This document shows positions 1 to 8,379 of a DNA stretch of 64,000 bases, in pieces. The stretch is taken from assembly GCF_036345175.1 (NCBI RefSeq), contig NZ_CP107780.1:4464001-4528000 (forward strand), written 5' to 3'. The notes below the pieces were generated by a model, which did not search any database, was not told the origin of the DNA, and worked only from the letters and a program-made list of their open reading frames with translations. The translations under genes were made by a program, and so were the position numbers. The first letter of the stretch is position 1. Each line of letters begins with the position of its first letter. This DNA comes from Streptomyces sp. NBC_00576 (GTDB lineage Bacteria; Actinomycetota; Actinomycetes; Streptomycetales; Streptomycetaceae).

Positions 1-2
1 TG

Positions 3-53
3 GCCCCGGTGCTGGCGCATCTCTGGAACACGAGACGCGCGCCCGGGTTGTAG
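3..53 (+). CDS. possible 3' end of a gene cut by the window edge
   Basis: The frame starting at base 3 reads APVLAHLWNTRRAPGL and stops at TAG 51-53. The codons are mostly G/C-ending, as in the real genes of this window, so this may be the last 16 residues of a plus-strand gene starting outside. It is too short to identify and could be chance. Confidence 0.3.
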   Translation, partial: APVLAHLWNTRRAPGL

Positions 54-837
54 CCACCGAGTGGTTTGCCAACCTGGTCACGGTGAAGTCCATCTGTGCC
101 CGGCCGGTGGCTGAGCACGACCGTCACTCACCTCACCAGCCGCCGCGTCATCTGACACCGAGCGACCCTGCGGCGGTCGTGATCGGTGCCCGGCCCAACG
201 CGGGCCGCAGTTCCGAGAAAGAGAGTGGGCGCAGGCGCACACCGTCCCCGGGTTCACCTGCCGCCTCGTGTCTTCCTGCTGTCACGCCGACCGCCGACGG
301 TCTGGCCGAATGTGCGCACCCGACTCACCACTTCGAACAGATAGGCGATAGCTACGGGTCGCGAATTACCCGGGACGGACTCTTATGTTGGCTTGAAAAT
401 CAATCCGCCCATGAGCTGCCGAATGCCACACTCACATCGTGAATCTGATGGCGCTGCGCTTCGCACTCTCACCTATCACAAGCTTACGGGCGATAGGCAT
501 CATCCGGGCTTCGGGATGGGCTCTTTCGTTTGACGCCGCATGGCGAGCCGCCCGTTCGGCGAGGCACCCAGATGAAATTGTGTACCGGTCCTACGGTCAC
601 AGTCACACGCCTGCCTCATTGCATCCACCTGCACATACACCGCCAGAGTCACAGTAGTCACATTCCACACTCGCATAACTTGCACCCTGGAAAGATAACC
701 GGACGGCCGAATTCATTGGCGAAAAACCGTTGGCTTATCTGGACCCTGGTTCGGTTTGCGCCACTCCTGGACGTCCGCATTTGAGTCACGGGCCGATGGC
801 GGTATGAATGACGGCCTCTGCTCTCGACCCGTAATGC
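54..837. other. gene-poor region
   Basis: The sequence is less GC-rich than its surroundings and holds only short open frames on both strands, none with a ribosome binding site, sensible codon bias or recognisable motif. No repeat or RNA gene was recognised. It presumably contains the promoter of the three-gene set that follows. Confidence 0.5.
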
Positions 838-858
838 ATGCCCGAGAAAGGAAAGCCT

Positions 859-1404
859 TTGTCCGACGCCGTGGACCTGTCCATGGTCGCCAGTAGCGCG
901 TTGCCGGCGACCTTCACCTTCCTCTACCAACGCTTGGACGCGCTGCTGTCCCGTCACCGCTCCGGCAGGCCTCCGGAGCCGGAAGCGTCCCCCGAGGTGC
1001 CGCCGCAACTCGTCGGCGCGTTGCGGCTGCCACTGCGGGCCGATCCCGATCGGCTGAATGCCCATCTCGTGGTATTGGACGCTCTCGCCCTGAGCATGGC
1101 GCACTACCAGCGGGACCCTGCGCAGGTCAGCTCGTCAGACCTGCTGTTGCTGCAGACACTCGGCCGGGTGCGTGAAGCGCTGGAAGACGTCTACGGGCAG
1201 CGTTTCACCTTCGAGGGCGAGCGCCGTGCGCAGACCGGCCCGATCACGGAACACCGCTACGAGCGGGTGGCAGGTGAGGTCATCGGGATGGAGGCGGAGG
1301 ACGCCATCCGTGGCGGGGCCAGGTCTGTGATCGACGCGAAGTCCGTGGAGCGCGGCGCGAAGGTCGTCGGTATGAAGGCCTCCGTCATCGAGAGCCACGG
1401 CTGA
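859..1404 (+). CDS. hypothetical protein, first gene of a coupled three-gene set
   Basis: A 181-residue protein with no family I recognise. I chose the TTG start at 859 because AAAGGAAAG lies just upstream at suitable spacing; the in-frame ATG at 838 has no such site. The N-terminus (ALPATFTFLYQRLDALL) is predicted amphipathic helix, followed by a proline/glutamate linker, a second helical region and a glycine/alanine-rich tail. There is no signal peptide or membrane segment. It lies 50 bases upstream of the degenerate P-loop protein and is probably cotranscribed with it. The constant order small helical protein, large P-loop/helical protein, third protein suggests one functional unit, perhaps a signalling or conflict-type system, but that is inference. 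Confidence 0.7.
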   Translation: MSDAVDLSMVASSALPATFTFLYQRLDALLSRHRSGRPPEPEASPEVPPQLVGALRLPLRADPDRLNAHLVVLDALALSMAHYQRDPAQVSSSDLLLLQTLGRVREALEDVYGQRFTFEGERRAQTGPITEHRYERVAGEVIGMEAEDAIRGGARSVIDAKSVERGAKVVGMKASVIESHG

Positions 1405-1454
1405 CTCCCGCTCCCCCTGTCCCCGTACGCCCATCAGCCACGAGGAGTTCCTGC

Positions 1455-3752
1455 ATGACCGCCCCCACCAGTGACATCGATTCCCGTGGCCGGCTTGAAG
1501 CAGAGCCCCGCGAGGACATCCCAGCGGAGGCACAGGCCGACCAGGGGCCCGATGACTCGGGTGCCCCGGTTTCCGGTGTCCCTGACCCGCGGGCGGAGCC
1601 GGATCCGGTGGAGGCACCGATCGCCGGGGCACAAGAGTCTCCGGAGGCGGCCGGTGAGACGGAACAGGCGACTCCCGACGCCGCTCGCCCAGAGGATCCG
1701 CTGCCGTCCGCGGAGCAACGTGACGGCGAGAGCCGTACGCCCGCTGTCCCGCAGGTCGGCGTCCACGCGGGCATCAATCACGGTCTGCTCGTCGGTCAGT
1801 GGTTCGAGGCAGTGCAGCGCCACAGCGGCGCGCCCCTGCCGATCGAATGGGTCGACCAGCAGCTCGCGGACTACCTGCCGATCGGCAACGAGGACGAAGC
1901 CGCCAAGCTGCTCAGGGACAACCAGGTTCTCGTCCTGGTCGCCGACGGACTCGGAAGCGGACGCTGGACTGCGGCACTCCATCTGCTGAGGTCGATGGAA
2001 GGAGAGGATCTGACGCTTCGCCGAGTCCGCCGCGACGCCGGTGACAGCTTCAGCATGGAAGGTCTGCGTGGCAGGAAGCGGACCGGCTGGATTCTGGACT
2101 TGCGCGCCACCGAGGAGAGCATCCCGTCCAGCTGTGATTTCGGGCTCGAACTGAGCCATGTCGTCGACCTGGAGGACGACGGGTCCTACCTGGTGGTGCT
2201 CACAAGCTCCGAGCTATGGGACCGTATCGGCCACGGCGCCGGCGCGCTCGCCCTGACACCGCGGGCGCCCGACCCGGTCCAGCTGTTCATCCGCTGTCTG
2301 CGATCGGCCGGTGTCACCAAGCCCGAGGCCTGGGCTGATCATCACCAATTCAAGAAGGGCCTTCCGCGGCGCCCCGGGCAGATCAGGCAGTGGGCACGCG
2401 CTATCGCCCAGAGCGAGGCCCAGTACCTGGCTGATGCCGGCCGGGGAACCGAGCTGGGCGACGACGAGCTCGACGTGGTGGCGAAGGCAGCCGGGAACGC
2501 CCTGTCGGACTGGCTGGAGGTACTGGCCGAGTGGCACGCCCACGACAGCCGCAACAGCTACGAGCGCAACTACCTGCTTCTGGCCGCGGTGTATGACGGA
2601 GCACCGGTCGAGAACGTCCATCGACGGATCGCCTCGCTCGCCTCGGCGTTCGGAGAGAAGGGTGAGAAAGCAGAACCCCTGTCGGGGCAGCAAGGTCCCG
2701 GACTGATCCAACTCGCGCGGCAGATCAAGGCAGAGCTGCTTCCTGACGGCTCCCTCCGGTTCCCGGGTCCCGGCTTCGCCGAAGCGGTGGTGAGGTACTT
2801 CTGGCGTGACCGGCCAGAACTCATCAATGCCTTCACCAAGTGGACCGCCCAGCTGTGCCTGGAACTGAAGCACCCCCAAGGGACGCAGCTCGCCGAACGC
2901 ATGGCTCCTTGGGCCCTCCACCATCTCCAGGCCACCCGAACCACACGGCTGCTGCGTCTGGTGGCCACCGACTGGTCCGCGGACCGCAACCTCGCCCCGC
3001 ATGCCCACGCCCTCCTGGTCGCGGCCAGCCTCGATCCGGAGATCGGCCAGCTCACCCGGAACGCGACGGGCACCTGGATGACGCATGTGGACACCACCGC
3101 CGCCCTCCAGCAGACGCTGGCACGGGTGTTCCAGTCCCTCGCTCCTGCCCACCCTCAGCAGATGCTCCGACGGCTGGGCGATCTCGCGCTGTCCACCAAA
3201 CCCGGTGTCGCGGACGCCGTCGGAGAGGCCGTCAACCATCTGTGGAGCGACGACGAGCTGCGCCCCAGGCTCCACGCCACTTTGACCTCCTGGTTCGGCA
3301 GCGACCAGGAGACGCTCCGCAGGGCCGCCGCCAGCGCGTTCCTGAACCTGACGCTGCAACTCGACAAAAACGGACGGCCCTCGCTGCTCGGCGACGGCTC
3401 GGCCCCGGTCCCCGACTGGGTGGTCGACGGCTGGCGCACCGTCCTGGAGGCCGATGACCCCAGCCCTCTGGCCCGGCGCGCCTGCATCGTCTGGTTGGAC
3501 TCAGCAGCAACCCGCGGCCCCGTGGCCGAACGCGTTCTGACCACTCTCGTATGCGCTGTCCACGACTCGCCCACCGATGACCTGCGCGGCCAGCGCTTCC
3601 TGAACCTGGTGCGTCTCGCCGAGCACTGGATGCTGCAAGGCCACGCTCTCGACGCAGGCGGGCGCAACGAGTTACGCACCGACCTGCTCCGCCGTACCCA
3701 GCTCGCGGACCCCCACCGACCCCGGCCGCAGGGCAGCGCAGCAGATGTTTAG
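1455..3752 (+). CDS. large protein with degenerate P-loop and helical-repeat tail
   Basis: 765 residues starting at an ATG preceded by GAGGAG. Residues 1-100 are acidic, proline-rich and probably disordered. Residues 155-255 look like a STAND/AAA-type nucleotide-binding core: a hydrophobic strand, then DGLGSGRWT where an active Walker A would read GxxGxGKT/S, then a Walker B-like strand GWILDLRATEE and a further strand SYLVVLTSS. The Walker lysine is arginine and the following Ser/Thr is tryptophan, so nucleotide hydrolysis is doubtful. Residues from about 300 on are alpha-helical and repeat-like (HEAT/TPR style). No signal or membrane segment is present. The end overlaps the next gene by 8 bases, suggesting translational coupling. 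The biological role is unknown. Confidence 0.75.
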   Translation: MTAPTSDIDSRGRLEAEPREDIPAEAQADQGPDDSGAPVSGVPDPRAEPDPVEAPIAGAQESPEAAGETEQATPDAARPEDPLPSAEQRDGESRTPAVPQVGVHAGINHGLLVGQWFEAVQRHSGAPLPIEWVDQQLADYLPIGNEDEAAKLLRDNQVLVLVADGLGSGRWTAALHLLRSMEGEDLTLRRVRRDAGDSFSMEGLRGRKRTGWILDLRATEESIPSSCDFGLELSHVVDLEDDGSYLVVLTSSELWDRIGHGAGALALTPRAPDPVQLFIRCLRSAGVTKPEAWADHHQFKKGLPRRPGQIRQWARAIAQSEAQYLADAGRGTELGDDELDVVAKAAGNALSDWLEVLAEWHAHDSRNSYERNYLLLAAVYDGAPVENVHRRIASLASAFGEKGEKAEPLSGQQGPGLIQLARQIKAELLPDGSLRFPGPGFAEAVVRYFWRDRPELINAFTKWTAQLCLELKHPQGTQLAERMAPWALHHLQATRTTRLLRLVATDWSADRNLAPHAHALLVAASLDPEIGQLTRNATGTWMTHVDTTAALQQTLARVFQSLAPAHPQQMLRRLGDLALSTKPGVADAVGEAVNHLWSDDELRPRLHATLTSWFGSDQETLRRAAASAFLNLTLQLDKNGRPSLLGDGSAPVPDWVVDGWRTVLEADDPSPLARRACIVWLDSAATRGPVAERVLTTLVCAVHDSPTDDLRGQRFLNLVRLAEHWMLQGHALDAGGRNELRTDLLRRTQLADPHRPRPQGSAADV

Positions 3753-4482
3753 ACGCCGCTCCCCGCCCACGCGCTCCGGCTCCATCGATCTCGTGTTCAC
3801 CGCCGCGAGTGCGGACGGCGGCTACCGCTTCGATGTTCGCGCCCACGGCCAGTGGGAGGCGGATGATTCCCGCCACCACGATCCCGCGGCGGCAGCCGCA
3901 TGCCATGTCATCGACGAGGTCGTGCTCCTGTCAGCCGACTGCCCGATCCTCGCCCACGCCGAGCTGGAGTACCGCGCGAACGCCCGTCTGGGACAGCCGG
4001 CGAACCTGGCCGGCACGGGCGTACTCGTGCAGTGGGCCACTGTGCACGTCCATGCGCGGCCGGAAGACCTGCAGGATGCCCGGGACCACGAGCGCATCCG
4101 GGCTGCCGCGCGTGCTGCCCGCGAGGAACAGCAACTCCGCGTCGCCCAGTACGTTCGGTTCCGCGACCTGCTGCGCGAAGACCCGACCATCGCGCTGGCA
4201 CAGCTGCTGCTGGAGACCCCAGCGGCGGTCAGTGCCGAAACCGTGACCGCCATGGACGAGATCGCCAAACAGGTGGCTGCGAAGGCGCCGGGAGCCGCGT
4301 GGGTGGAGACGGCCCGCCTCCTGGAGAAGTCCTTCGGCGCTCTGCCCACGGACGCCAAGCAGTTCATCGTCGACCGCTTGTGCAGAGCGCTGATGGAGTT
4401 CGGGGCCACAGAGCCGGCCGAACGCCTGCGGACGGTGCACGGCGACAGCCAGGCACCGGCCGACTGGGACGCACGGGCCTGA
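3745..4482 (+). CDS. hypothetical protein, possibly SPFH/band-7-like
   Basis: 245 residues; its ATG lies inside the last codons of the upstream gene (8-base overlap), so translation is probably coupled. Residues 1-100 read as a beta-rich domain ending in strands such as VLVQWATVHVHA. They are followed by a charged helix (DARDHERIRAAARAAREEQQ) and a helical C-terminal half. A beta domain leading into an arginine/glutamate-rich helix resembles SPFH (stomatin/flotillin) proteins, but no membrane anchor is present and I cannot confirm the family. It closes the three-gene set and converges on the UDP-sugar dehydrogenase gene 17 bases away. Confidence 0.7.
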   Translation: MFRRRSPPTRSGSIDLVFTAASADGGYRFDVRAHGQWEADDSRHHDPAAAAACHVIDEVVLLSADCPILAHAELEYRANARLGQPANLAGTGVLVQWATVHVHARPEDLQDARDHERIRAAARAAREEQQLRVAQYVRFRDLLREDPTIALAQLLLETPAAVSAETVTAMDEIAKQVAAKAPGAAWVETARLLEKSFGALPTDAKQFIVDRLCRALMEFGATEPAERLRTVHGDSQAPADWDARA

Positions 4483-4499
4483 GCTCGATGCGCAGACTG

Positions 4500-5819
4500 T
4501 CAGGGACGGCCGAGGGCGCGGAACGTCCAGCAGGCTTCGCGCCAGATGTCAGGAGTGAGGGTTCCTCGCCCGTCGATCACCTTCAGGCTCGCAGCGCGAG
4601 CGGCAAGCCGCGCGGGGTCGATACGGCTGAACTGTGCCCACTCGGTCAAGTGCAGCAGCAGATCGGCGTCCTGGACGGCGGCGATCGGGTCGTCGACGTA
4701 GTCGAGTTCGGGGTGCAGTTTGCGGGCATTGTCGAGGGCCTTGGGGTCCGTGACGGTGACCGTGGCGCCGAGTTCGTGGAGTTTGTGGGCGACGGCGAGG
4801 GCGGGTGAGTCGCGGATGTCGTCGGTGTCGGGTTTGAAGGCGGCGCCCCAGACGGTGATCCGTTTGCCGGTGAGGTCGCCGTCACACTGTTCGCGTGCGA
4901 GGTCGACCACGCGCTCGCGGCGGCGGCTGTTGATGGCGTCGACCTCGCGGAGGATGGTCAGGGCCTGGTCGACGCCGAGTTCGCCGGCGCGGGCCATGAA
5001 GCCGCGGAGGTCCTTGGGCAGGCAGCCGCCGCCGAAACCGAGGCCGGGCCGCATGCCGCGGCGGCCGATGCGGGCGTCGTGGCCGAGGATGTCGGCGAGT
5101 TGGCCGACGTCGGCGCCGGAGGCTTCGCAGACCTCGGCCATTGCATTGATGAACGAGATCTTCGTGGCGAGGAAGGCGTTCGCGGAGGCCTTCGCGAGTT
5201 CGGCGGTGGCCCAGTCGGTGACGATCGTCGGCGTCCCCGCCTCGATGATCTGCTCGAAGCACTGCCGCAGCACCGTCTCGGCCCAGGAGTGCTCGGCGTC
5301 GAAGCCGAGGACGAGCCGGTCCGGGGTGAGGGTGTCCTCGACGGCGAAGGATTCGCGCAGGAACTCCGGGTTCCAGGCGACCTCGACCGCATCCCCTACG
5401 GGCGCGTAGCTGTGGAGCAGGTCGCGGATGCGGGGTGCGGTGCCGACCGGGACGGTGGACTTGACGGCCACCACGGCCGGCTTGTGGAGGCGGGGTGCGA
5501 GCTGGCGTACGGCGGAGAACAGGTGGGTGAGGTCGTAGGCCATCTCGCCTGGCTGTTGCGGGGTGCCGACGCCGATGAAGTGCAGCTCGGCGAAGGCGGC
5601 GGCCTCCGCGTACGAGGGGGTGAATCGCAACCGGCCACTCGCGGTGTGCTTGGCCAGCAGGTCGTCGAGGTCGCGTTCGTGGAAGGGGGCCTTGCCGGAG
5701 TTGAGGATCGCGACCTTGTCCATGTCGCAGTCCATGCCGAGGACCTCGTGGCCGAGTTCGGCCATGCAGGCGGCGTGGGTGGCGCCGAGGTAGCCGCAGC
5801 CGATGACGGTGAGCTTCAC
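4500..5819 (-). CDS. ugd: UDP-glucose/GDP-mannose 6-dehydrogenase family
   Basis: 439 residues from a GTG start at 5819, chosen because GGAAGGA lies at good spacing and the Rossmann strand follows at once; an upstream ATG at 5870 would add an unsupported 17 residues. The N-terminus has the NAD-binding GCGYLG motif (residues 7-12). The catalytic cysteine is in GGGCLPKD (about residue 266), and the C-terminal UDP-binding part contains WGAAFKPDTDD. The family oxidises the C6 hydroxyl of a nucleotide sugar twice, giving UDP-glucuronate or a related acid for cell-wall, capsule or natural-product sugars. It is the last gene of a minus-strand run with the Nudix and asparagine-synthetase-like genes. 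Exact substrate is not certain. Confidence 0.9.
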   Translation of the reverse strand: MKLTVIGCGYLGATHAACMAELGHEVLGMDCDMDKVAILNSGKAPFHERDLDDLLAKHTASGRLRFTPSYAEAAAFAELHFIGVGTPQQPGEMAYDLTHLFSAVRQLAPRLHKPAVVAVKSTVPVGTAPRIRDLLHSYAPVGDAVEVAWNPEFLRESFAVEDTLTPDRLVLGFDAEHSWAETVLRQCFEQIIEAGTPTIVTDWATAELAKASANAFLATKISFINAMAEVCEASGADVGQLADILGHDARIGRRGMRPGLGFGGGCLPKDLRGFMARAGELGVDQALTILREVDAINSRRRERVVDLAREQCDGDLTGKRITVWGAAFKPDTDDIRDSPALAVAHKLHELGATVTVTDPKALDNARKLHPELDYVDDPIAAVQDADLLLHLTEWAQFSRIDPARLAARAASLKVIDGRGTLTPDIWREACWTFRALGRP

Positions 5820-5872
5820 GCGCGTGTCCTTCCTGGTGGGGCCGCCGCCCGGCGGCCCCGTGCAGGACACGG

Positions 5873-6310
5873 TCAGGCGGGCCGGGCGGCCAGATGGCGG
5901 TGGATCCCGTCCCGGATGAACGGCGGGATCGTGAGGATGTCGAGGTGTTCGGGTGCGAAGAACTGGAGCTTGACGCCCTCGGCCAGCGGCAGGGCGGTCT
6001 CGTCGCCGTCCCAGGTGCCGGAGAAGAAGGTGATCAGCTGTCCGGAGCCGTGCTCGTCGCGGATCTCGAAGATCTCGGTAAGGCCGGTGACGGCCAGGCC
6101 GGCTTCTTCGTCGAGCTCGCGGACGATCGCCTCGTGCGGGTGTTCGCCGGGGTCGCAGCCGCCGCCCAGGACCGACCAGTGGTTCGGCCAGGCGATGACG
6201 CCCGGCAGGTCGTCCCGCAGATGGAGGAGGAGTTCGCCGTGGCGGTTGGTGATGATCGCGACCGCGCCGCGGGCGGTGGCCGGGACTTCGGAGGTGGTGT
6301 CCTGGTGCAT
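5873..6310 (-). CDS. Nudix hydrolase
   Basis: 145 residues. The complete Nudix box is visible: a glycine, GCDPGE, seven residues, then RELDEEAGL, matching GX5EX7REUXEEXGU, which binds the metal and hydrolyses a nucleoside diphosphate linked to another group. Family length is typical. It sits 28 bases after the asparagine-synthetase-like gene and 53 bases before the dehydrogenase start, so it is probably cotranscribed. Nudix enzymes next to nucleotide-sugar genes may remove UDP-sugars or damaged nucleotides, but the substrate here cannot be read from the sequence. Confidence 0.9.
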   Translation of the reverse strand: MHQDTTSEVPATARGAVAIITNRHGELLLHLRDDLPGVIAWPNHWSVLGGGCDPGEHPHEAIVRELDEEAGLAVTGLTEIFEIRDEHGSGQLITFFSGTWDGDETALPLAEGVKLQFFAPEHLDILTIPPFIRDGIHRHLAARPA

Positions 6311-6338
6311 CCGGACACCGTAGTAAGCGAGTTGCAGA

Positions 6339-8105
6339 TCATGCGGCAGCCCTCACCGTCTGGTCGTGAAACCAGACCGACGCCATCAGGGCCTGCATCC
6401 GTGTGCGGTCGAACCGGCCGCCCTGCTTGAGGCCGCCCTCCAGCAGGGGCCGCCATGAGACCGGGGCCTCGGTGAGGGAGGTATGGATCTGGGCGTCGGC
6501 CCAGGCCGCGAGGGGGCCGTTCAACCAGGCGGGGACCGGGCTGGCGAAGCCGAGTTTGTCCCGGCTGCCCCAGACCTCGCGGGGAAGCCCGAGGGCCTTC
6601 GCCGCGTCCCGCAGGATCCGCTTGCCCTCGGCGGGGTGGCAGATCTTGTACTCCGCGGGCAGCCGGTAGGACAGCTCGACCAACTCCCTCGCCAGATAGG
6701 GAGACCGGCGTTCCAACGCAAAGGCAGAGGCAAGCTTGTCGCTGGTCATCACCAGCGGCCGCCAGGCCGTCGCCAGGTCCGCGAGGGTGAGTGCGCGGGC
6801 CAGATCACCATCGGAGCGGCCCATCACGCTCGCGATCAGGTCCCGGATGCGCCCCTCGGGGTCCGGGCCGCGCAGAACGAGCCGGGTGAGCGCCTCCGCC
6901 GGATCAAGGCTCTCCCCGGCGGTGTGCATGAGCTTGGCGGCCAGTGGCCGGTAGGGATCCATTCCGGCGTTCAGCACAGCGTCGGGGCCGAAGAGGACCA
7001 GTGCGTGACAGACATAGCCCATGAGGAATTCGTCCGGGCCGAGCCCGCCGACGACGACCCGCAGGCCGAGGTCGGCGACCTTCCGGTAGGCCATGTACTC
7101 GGAGAACGTGGACGCGTTGCCCATCGGGTAGTCAAGGGCGCCCACCATGTGCGGAAGGACCCGGGTGAAGTCGAGGTGATCCGGCTCGACGACCACCAGT
7201 TCGGCGCCGATGTCCCGGGCGATCGTCGCGGCGATCTGCGACTCGTCCAGCCGGTCCTGGCCCGGGTAGCGGACGGTGACGCAGACCGGCGGCCGCAGCA
7301 GGTAGGCCAGCACCGACGAGTCCAGTCCCCCGGACAGTAAGAGCGCGAAGTCGCAGGACGGGGCCCTGAGCGGGACCTGCTCGGCGAGGACCACGGAGAA
7401 CCGGGCCAGGGCCTCGGTGTAGGTGCCGGCGAAGGGCTGTCGGCCTGTCAGCGACCACCCGGTGTGCTGGTGGAGGGAGCCAGTGGCAACGTCGAAGGTC
7501 AACAGGGTCGCGGGAGCCAGCAGTTGGATGCCCTGGAAGGGGGTGTCGACGCCGACCGGCGTCTCCAACGCCATCACCTCCGGCCGCAGGACCAGCGGGG
7601 CCGGTCCGTATCCGGTCAGGGTGGTGACCTCGGAGGCGAACGCGAGCCGGCCGCCGTCCAGACGCCAGTAGAGGGGCTTCTCGCCGAGCCGGTCCCGCGC
7701 GAGGTACAGCTTCCCGACCCGGGGGTCGTAGACCGCGAGGGCGAACATGCCGTCCAGCCCGTCCAGGCAGGACGGTCCGATCTTCGCCCAGGCCCGCAGC
7801 ACGAAGTGCGCATCCGTCTCCCGGGCGGCGAGCGGGATGCCCCAAGCAGTCGCTTGCTGACGGTGGTTGTAGATCTCGCCGTTGAAGGCCAACAGTACGC
7901 CGGACTCACGGTCGAGATAGGGGCCGGGCATCGCCTGCGGGTCGACGACCAGCAGCGTGTTCATCGCCAGCACCGCCCGCCCGTCGGATGACGCTGCGTG
8001 CATGGTGCCGTCCGGGCCGCGGTGGGCCTGCGAGGCGCCCATGGCACCGACCGTGTGCTCGTGGCGGACGGCGTCGGCTCCGGCCAGTCCTGCGATTCCG
8101 CACAT
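6339..8105 (-). CDS. asnB: asparagine synthetase (glutamine-hydrolysing)-like
   Basis: 588 residues. The protein begins MCGIAGL, so Cys2 can act as the glutaminase nucleophile. HRGPDG and FNGEIYN of the class II glutamine amidotransferase domain follow. The synthetase domain has the ATP pyrophosphatase loop SGGLDSS (residues 258-264). The start is ATG with a GGGGGTGA-type site. The family transfers glutamine nitrogen to a carboxylate activated as acyl-AMP, classically aspartate; many Streptomyces homologues amidate other carboxylates in secondary metabolism. It heads an operon with the Nudix and UDP-sugar dehydrogenase genes and is divergent from an HTH regulator. That context suggests a specialised role rather than housekeeping asparagine synthesis (inference). 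Confidence 0.88.
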   Translation of the reverse strand: MCGIAGLAGADAVRHEHTVGAMGASQAHRGPDGTMHAASSDGRAVLAMNTLLVVDPQAMPGPYLDRESGVLLAFNGEIYNHRQQATAWGIPLAARETDAHFVLRAWAKIGPSCLDGLDGMFALAVYDPRVGKLYLARDRLGEKPLYWRLDGGRLAFASEVTTLTGYGPAPLVLRPEVMALETPVGVDTPFQGIQLLAPATLLTFDVATGSLHQHTGWSLTGRQPFAGTYTEALARFSVVLAEQVPLRAPSCDFALLLSGGLDSSVLAYLLRPPVCVTVRYPGQDRLDESQIAATIARDIGAELVVVEPDHLDFTRVLPHMVGALDYPMGNASTFSEYMAYRKVADLGLRVVVGGLGPDEFLMGYVCHALVLFGPDAVLNAGMDPYRPLAAKLMHTAGESLDPAEALTRLVLRGPDPEGRIRDLIASVMGRSDGDLARALTLADLATAWRPLVMTSDKLASAFALERRSPYLARELVELSYRLPAEYKICHPAEGKRILRDAAKALGLPREVWGSRDKLGFASPVPAWLNGPLAAWADAQIHTSLTEAPVSWRPLLEGGLKQGGRFDRTRMQALMASVWFHDQTVRAAA

Positions 8106-8379
8106 TTCTGGGTCACCCCCGAGTGTGGTGATGCCTTGACGGCGGCCACCGTCGGAAGGAGATCCATCCAGTTCCGGCGGCGGCCCTGACCTCCATCACA
8201 GCTGCCCCAAAGGCGTGTGGGGAGGGCTCGCACGGGGGCTCACGACTCGCAGACGCGGTTCACCCGGCAGCCAGAGGCAATACCCTCAGTGACCCAACAC
8301 GCGGAATGTGTACGGCTCTTCGTGCTCAGCCATCTGTTCGAGCCGACCCGTGTTCCCGTCACCGGCAAGGGAGAAGGTC

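Noticed and set aside
83..784. Overlapping open frames in the first 800 bases
   Set aside because: No ribosome binding sites, poor third-position bias and low-complexity translation; judged non-coding.
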